Below, piece after piece: positions 59,857 to 64,000 of a DNA stretch of 64,000 nt. The notes under the pieces were generated by a model that was given only the letters and a program-made list of their open reading frames with translations, was not told the origin of the DNA and did no database searches. Each line of letters opens with the position of its first letter. Position 1 is the stretch's first letter. Both the position numbers and the translations under genes were made by a program. Source of the DNA: CAVQZA01 sp963724805 (lineage in GTDB: Bacteria; Actinomycetota; Thermoleophilia; Gaiellales; Gaiellaceae); the NCBI GenBank assembly GCA_963724805.1, contig CAVRWA010000014.1, forward strand, positions 186,001-250,000, written 5' to 3'.

Positions 59857-60467
59857 GACGCGCGGGCCCTACGCATGCGACGGCGCACGCCCGGCAGGAA
59901 GAGCAAGACGAGGAGCGCGATCAGGACGACGGCGACCACGATCACGATGCGGTCGCGGGTAGCGTTGCCCGTCCTGTGCACGGGCTTCGGCAGCTGGTTC
60001 CCGGACGCTGCGGCCAGTGCCCGCACCGCATCCGCGGCGCTTCCCGTCAACCCGTCCCCGCCCTTTCCGATCGGGACTCGCTCGAGCAGCTTCCGCTCTG
60101 CCGCCGTGCCGCGGTTGAGGCCGAAGCCGTTCGGCATCACGATCAGCAGTCGGCCTTTGTAGAGAAACGCGAGCTCCGAGCCGAGGAACTTCGAGTACGG
60201 CTGCGGCTTCTCCCAGAGCGCACCGACCGAGCCGAGGTCGTACGCGGCCGAGATCACGGCGACCTTGATCGGGAAGCCGGCCTCCCAGGCCGCGTCGACG
60301 ACCTGCTGGAGGTCCTCCTGCTTCTGCGTCGAGATCTTGGTCTCGAACGGAAAGAACACTCTGCCGTTGTAGAGGATGTCGCTCGCGGGATCGCCGTCTG
60401 CGCGCGCGGCAGCGGGGACGAGCGCAAGAGCGCCGAGCGCGAGCAGGAGCACGAGCGCGCGCCTCAT
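59853..60467 (-). CDS. Secreted, C-terminally anchored hypothetical protein
   Basis: 204 residues: signal peptide (MRRALVLLLALGALALVPAAARA), an alpha/beta extracytoplasmic domain (LQQVVDAAWEAGFPIKVAVI, GRLLIVMPNGFGL), and a C-terminal helix with a very basic end (GVRRRMRRARAS). The central fold is reminiscent of TPM domains but I cannot confirm it. The start overlaps the CopC-CopD gene stop as ATGA; same transcript. Confidence 0.7.
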   Translation of the reverse strand: MRRALVLLLALGALALVPAAARADGDPASDILYNGRVFFPFETKISTQKQEDLQQVVDAAWEAGFPIKVAVISAAYDLGSVGALWEKPQPYSKFLGSELAFLYKGRLLIVMPNGFGLNRGTAAERKLLERVPIGKGGDGLTGSAADAVRALAAASGNQLPKPVHRTGNATRDRIVIVVAVVLIALLVLLFLPGVRRRMRRARAS

Positions 60468-62194
60468 CCGCCCGCCCGGTCGACGACGAGCACGGTGAAC
60501 GGCTCCGCGCCGGGCGGCCGCACCTCGAACGAGAGACCCCAGTGGCCGACCATCACGAGCGCGGGCTCCGAACGCCCGTACACGCCGGGCGCGGTCTCGG
60601 GCAGGTGGTACGAGATCTGTCCCATCTCCATGTCGAGCATCGCGAAGGTCATGGTGACATCAGCGCCGCGGACGGGCCGGCCGCCCTGCGTGATCGTGAC
60701 CGAGAAGGTGTTCGGGACGGCGGCCTTGTTCGGGATCACGCGCACCGCGAGCCGGTAGTCGCCGTGGTGGACGACGGCCGCGACCGGGCCCGGGCCGACG
60801 TGAGCGACCGCGCTCCCGGCCGAGGCGAGAGCCTTCGGCGGCGGCGGCAGGCTCGACAGGATCCCGGCCGCGAAGATCGCGCCCACCACGAGCAGCACCT
60901 CGCCGCCGACGAGGCGACGCAGGTCGCGCACGGCGCCTGGCCCGAGCTCCGGCCGGGCATTCGACGCCTCGAGCCGCGGCTTCGTGCGCACGAGGTTGAC
61001 GGACGCGAGCAGCATCGCGAGCAGGAGCAGCGCGACCTTGACCAGGAGGGTCTGTCCGTAGGAGGTCTCCCAGAGCGAGGCGAAGGTCGGGAAGTGGATC
61101 ACCGAGGCCCAGATCCCGGAGGCGATCAGCAGCATCACCGAAGCGAACGCGACGCGCGAGAATCGCGGCACGGCGACCGCGAGGCCGGGCACGCGGCGGC
61201 TCGAGCCGAGCCCCCACCAGAGCACGATCAGGCCGATCAGGCCGCCGATCCAGATCGAGCCGGCAAGGAGGTGCAGCCAGTCGAGGGCGAGCGAGAGCGC
61301 GCGCGGCGCGGTCTGCGCCGCGTGGCCCGTGAGCCCGGGCACGAGCAGGGCGGCGGCGGCCGCGGCCACGGCGCCGACCAGCGCGAGCAGCTCCGCGACC
61401 GAGCGCTGCTCACGCTCGGGCCGGTCGACCCAGATCGCGACCGCGGCGGCGACCGCGAACAGGGCCAGCACGAGCTCGAGGTCGAGGTAGCCGCGCCCGA
61501 ATGCCGTGGCGCGCGCGAGCGGGACGATCGTGCCGAGGTCGAACGCCGACTGCAGCGCGAACTTCGCCGTCGCCGTCGCGACGTAGATCGGCGTCGCAAC
61601 GAGCGCGACTGCGATCGAGACGCCGAAGGCGATCGAGACGGGCCGCAGCGACGAGCCGGGCACCCTCCGCGCCACCGGACGCGCGATCGCGATCCGCAAC
61701 GCGAACAGGCCGATCGCCGCCATCATCGAGAGGAACACCGCCCAGCGCGCGACGAGCAGCGGTGGAGTCGCCGCCGTCTCGGAGATGGACGGGATCACGA
61801 ACTGCGGCGCGGGCCCCGGGTTCGGCCCGACGGCGAACGTGAAGGCTCCGCGGACGGGATGCCCGTCGACCGAGATCACCCGCCAGAAGACGAGGTACCA
61901 GCCCTCGGGCAGGTGTTCGAGCGGCACGACGAGCGTGTCGGGATCCGTCGCCGAGCGCCTCGGCGGCCCGCTCGTCTCGTCGTGGCCGGCGGCGTCCGTG
62001 ACCGAGACGATCGCGAAGCGGGGCTCGACCGCCTCGCTGTAGGTGAGCCTGACCTGCGCGGGCGGGCGGTTCACGACGCCGCTCGCCGAGGGCGAGGTGC
62101 TGAGAAGCGCGGCGTGAGCCCAGGCGGCGGCGGGCGCCAGGAGCGCCGCCGCCGCCGTGACGAGGACGAGGACGACTCGCCCGTGGAGCCTCAT
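60464..62194 (-). CDS. CopC-CopD fusion copper protein
   Basis: 576 residues. Signal peptide, then a CopC beta-barrel beginning HAALLSTSPSASGVV, whose N-terminal His is the copper ligand of the family, with VSVDGHPVRGAFTF near 115. Next come eight or nine helices of the CopD type (LDWLHLLAGSIWIGGL near 310). A C-terminal extracytoplasmic beta domain (VTITQGGRPVRGADVTMTF, MEMGQISYHL) resembles YtkA/FixH-like domains. It probably takes up or handles copper for cuproenzyme assembly. Flanked by YcnI and the anchored hypothetical gene by ATGA overlaps. Confidence 0.88.
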   Translation of the reverse strand: MRLHGRVVLVLVTAAAALLAPAAAWAHAALLSTSPSASGVVNRPPAQVRLTYSEAVEPRFAIVSVTDAAGHDETSGPPRRSATDPDTLVVPLEHLPEGWYLVFWRVISVDGHPVRGAFTFAVGPNPGPAPQFVIPSISETAATPPLLVARWAVFLSMMAAIGLFALRIAIARPVARRVPGSSLRPVSIAFGVSIAVALVATPIYVATATAKFALQSAFDLGTIVPLARATAFGRGYLDLELVLALFAVAAAVAIWVDRPEREQRSVAELLALVGAVAAAAAALLVPGLTGHAAQTAPRALSLALDWLHLLAGSIWIGGLIGLIVLWWGLGSSRRVPGLAVAVPRFSRVAFASVMLLIASGIWASVIHFPTFASLWETSYGQTLLVKVALLLLAMLLASVNLVRTKPRLEASNARPELGPGAVRDLRRLVGGEVLLVVGAIFAAGILSSLPPPPKALASAGSAVAHVGPGPVAAVVHHGDYRLAVRVIPNKAAVPNTFSVTITQGGRPVRGADVTMTFAMLDMEMGQISYHLPETAPGVYGRSEPALVMVGHWGLSFEVRPPGAEPFTVLVVDRAGG

Positions 62195-62781
62195 GCCAGC
62201 GAACGCCTCCCCGAGAGGAGCGCGACGATCCCGAGCACGACGCCGATCGCGCCGAGCACGAGCGCCACGATCGTGAGCGTCGAGTTCCCGCCGCCGATCG
62301 AGCTCAGGCTCTTGACCGTCGGCGACGGTGTATCCGAGCTCTCCGACCCGTTCCAGTCGACGACCTTGCCGTCGGCGTAGGTCTGGCGGACGCCGAAGGT
62401 GTAGGTCTTGTTCGAGTCGGTCTGGCCGAGGAACTGGAAGAAGGCGTCCTCGCCGGTCGGCACGGAGCCGCCCGACCAGATCACCTTCGTGACCACGGCG
62501 TCCTCGCCGGAGCCGGTCGACTCGACCGTGCGGTGCCATCCCGGCGAGGGGACGAACGAGTCGATCGAGAAGCCCGACGGCGGCGTGAGCTCGACCTTCG
62601 TAGTGGTCGAGTCCTCCTCCTCGGTCGGCACGGCCAGGCTGAAGATCTGGCCGGTCTTCGAGAGGACGACGGGCGGGCCGACCTGCGCGTGGGCCGACGC
62701 GCTCGCGGCGATCACGAGTGCAGCAGCGGCGGCGGTCAGCCCGACGGCGACGAGCCGCCGCCTCGTGCGATGGCGGTGCAT
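62191..62781 (-). CDS. YcnI/DUF1775 copper-associated protein
   Basis: 196 residues: signal peptide ending SASAHA, so that the mature protein starts with the conserved His (HAQVGPP) used by YcnI to bind copper. The DUF1775 sandwich follows (VPTEEEDSTTTKVELTPP, FQFLGQTDSNKTYTFGVRQTYADGKVVDW), then a Ser/Thr/Gly linker and a C-terminal helix with GRRSLA. Excellent ribosome site (AAAGGAG). The stop overlaps the CopC-CopD start. Confidence 0.9.
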   Translation of the reverse strand: MHRHRTRRRLVAVGLTAAAAALVIAASASAHAQVGPPVVLSKTGQIFSLAVPTEEEDSTTTKVELTPPSGFSIDSFVPSPGWHRTVESTGSGEDAVVTKVIWSGGSVPTGEDAFFQFLGQTDSNKTYTFGVRQTYADGKVVDWNGSESSDTPSPTVKSLSSIGGGNSTLTIVALVLGAIGVVLGIVALLSGRRSLA

Positions 62782-62806
62782 TCGATGAGCTCCTTTCTCA
62801 GGCGGT

Positions 62807-63466
62807 TTACCGGCCGGTGGCCGGGAACGGACCTACGGTCCACCTGGGAGGAGCACGCGAGCCGAGCGACGAGCGGGCCGCCGTGGCGACGCAGAGGCAG
62901 CCCTTTAGCACGGTGGGTAGCAGCGGCGGCGAGCCGGCCGGCAGCGAGTCGTCGAGCCGGGCGAGCGTCCGCCCGAGCCACGCGAGCACGTGCCGGCACG
63001 CGGCGGCGACGGCCGCGGCGAGGAACGAGAGCGCGAGCAGGACCGGTACGGCGTCGGCGTGCGCGGGCCCGACGAGGCAATGGAGCCCGTGCCAGCCGAG
63101 ACCCGCGCGCCAGTGGATCGTCGACTCGAGAAGCGCGAAGGCGAGGCAGGTCGCGCCCCAGAGCGCGAGCGAGCCGACGGCGAGACGCACGAGCCTCAGC
63201 CGCGGGCGCTCGAGCACCGGCCGGGTCTCGAGCAGCCCTCGCTCGCGGACCGCGAGCGCCGCGAGACCGACCACCGCGGCGCCGACCGCGAACGCGAGCC
63301 CGAGCGCGACTCCGGCCACGACGAGCAGCCGGGGCCCACCGGCCTGCCGCTGGAGCTCGACGGCGAGTGGGCTCGGCGCGAGCTGGTAGACGATCCAGCG
63401 GGCAGCGAGCACGACGAGCGCGCCGACGGCGAGCCAGAGCGACGCGGCGCGGACGACGGTCCTCAT
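62807..63466 (-). CDS. Hypothetical polytopic membrane protein of the copper cluster
   Basis: 219 residues, about five predicted helices. A loop HWRAGLGWHGLHCLVGPAHA near residue 120 contains four His and a Cys and could bind metal. The rest is Ala/Leu/Val-rich. No named family recognised. Its ATG overlaps the stop of the next upstream gene (ATGA). The C-terminal 45 residues are less ordered. Confidence 0.65.
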   Translation of the reverse strand: MRTVVRAASLWLAVGALVVLAARWIVYQLAPSPLAVELQRQAGGPRLLVVAGVALGLAFAVGAAVVGLAALAVRERGLLETRPVLERPRLRLVRLAVGSLALWGATCLAFALLESTIHWRAGLGWHGLHCLVGPAHADAVPVLLALSFLAAAVAAACRHVLAWLGRTLARLDDSLPAGSPPLLPTVLKGCLCVATAARSSLGSRAPPRWTVGPFPATGR

Positions 63467-64000
63467 GCGACCCGTAGTGTGAACGGCGCGGTCAGGACGT
63501 GCCCGTTCACCTGACACTGCAGGAAGAGCCGCCAGGTGCCGGGCACCGGTACGAGCACGCCCACCGTGAGCTTGCCCGGCGTCGTCGAGCTCCCCGTCAC
63601 CTTCGTCGTGCCGAGGACGCTCGTACACCCTGCGGCGCCCGCGCTGCAGACGTGGGTGTGGAAGTAGTCGAGCGAGCCCTTGCGGAAGAAGATCGCGTGC
63701 GCGAGGGCCCCGTACCACGGCGTGAACTCCGCGGGTCGCCCGCTCGGGTCGCGCACGGTGACCGTGAGGAACGCGGGCTGGATCGCGTGCAACGGCGCGT
63801 GCGGGTGCAGCGTGAACCGGTAGCCGTCGACCGTGACGGCTTGCGCGGAAGCCACTGCGAGCGGTCGGGGATGGAAGGCGCCGCTGACCGTGATCCTCTC
63901 GAAGAGCTGGAAGTTGGTCTGGCCCGTCGGCGTGCTCGCAGGGTAGGCGTCGACCACGACCCGATAGGGGCCTGAGGAGGGCAGCACGACGGCCTGGCGG
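63463..64000 (-). CDS. Extracytoplasmic His-rich protein of the copper cluster, 5' partial
   Basis: The frame is open to the right edge, so the start lies outside. The 178 visible residues form two beta-rich parts: an N-terminal sandwich (YRVVVDAYPAS, NFQLFERITVSGAF) and a metal-site-like part (GALAHAIFFRKGSLDYFHTHVC, then AGCTSVLG) followed by FLQCQVNGHVLTAPFTL. The H-x-H and Cys residues suggest copper or another soft metal. It is the furthest upstream visible gene of the minus-strand copper operon. Confidence 0.7.
   Translation of the reverse strand, partial: RQAVVLPSSGPYRVVVDAYPASTPTGQTNFQLFERITVSGAFHPRPLAVASAQAVTVDGYRFTLHPHAPLHAIQPAFLTVTVRDPSGRPAEFTPWYGALAHAIFFRKGSLDYFHTHVCSAGAAGCTSVLGTTKVTGSSTTPGKLTVGVLVPVPGTWRLFLQCQVNGHVLTAPFTLRVA

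Overview
The window is very GC-rich chromosomal DNA with many GTG starts and many 1-, 4- and 8-base gene overlaps. The gene set is that of a free-living aerobic actinobacterium: a SigR/RsrA-type redox sigma pair with a canonical sigma-R promoter, a DipZ-type CcdA-thioredoxin fusion, a PAC2 protein, heme A synthase, and copper and Kdp potassium systems. Style and content suggest the class Thermoleophilia (Gaiella/Solirubrobacter relatives). That placement is inference; no rRNA is present to fix it. I saw no prophage, insertion sequence, CRISPR array or convincing tRNA gene.

Layout. 1-5051: end of an AlkA-type glycosylase, proC, a beta-oxidation pair (thiolase plus hydratase/dehydrogenase fusion) and a coupled duplicated-domain protein. 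5239-9473: a helicase with an acidic insert and a basic tail, then dipZ. 9480-12354 (minus): selD-ctaA-PAC2. 12572-14174: SDR, a small HTH protein, an ICMT-like methyltransferase. 14292-16150: an XRE-TPR regulator gene followed by a 46-codon exported-peptide gene, with a dyad-rich region, a promoter and a structured RNA candidate on its other side. 16169-20967: TetR/MFS efflux pair, then acyl-CoA synthetase plus SDR. 21104-35801: housekeeping and redox genes (nadE, mug, rhodanese, OsmC, cysteine-desulfurase-like, epimerase, M16 and M24 peptidases, acs, a Grx-like protein) and a REP-like palindrome pair. 35831-36908: a secreted protein with 42 consecutive prolines, flanked by two one-helix micropeptides. 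36931-43734: amidohydrolase, lytic transglycosylase, MobA-like, HTH-LytR_C, sigR-rsrA, copper-chaperone-like, cyclase, GNAT, PadR plus membrane protein.

43768-57719: HtrA protease, a YedY/cytochrome b pair, an M14 peptidase and a complete Kdp region. The Kdp region is unusual. The kinase half of KdpD lies before KdpE, the sensor half of KdpD lies after the ATPase genes, the ATPase order is kdpF-A-C-B, and an extra 27-residue membrane peptide precedes kdpF. A roughly 120-base structured element sits between the kinase and kdpE. It recurs at 43768-43888 with base changes that preserve pairing. 57734-64000 (minus): an APC permease-USP fusion and a copper-type cluster (YcnI, CopC-CopD, partners) running off the right edge.

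The strongest leads for something undescribed are three. First, the XRE-TPR receptor with its micropeptide and adjacent RNA unit, which resembles RRNPP quorum-sensing architecture but lies in an actinobacterium. Second, the covarying repeat element. Third, the polyproline locus.
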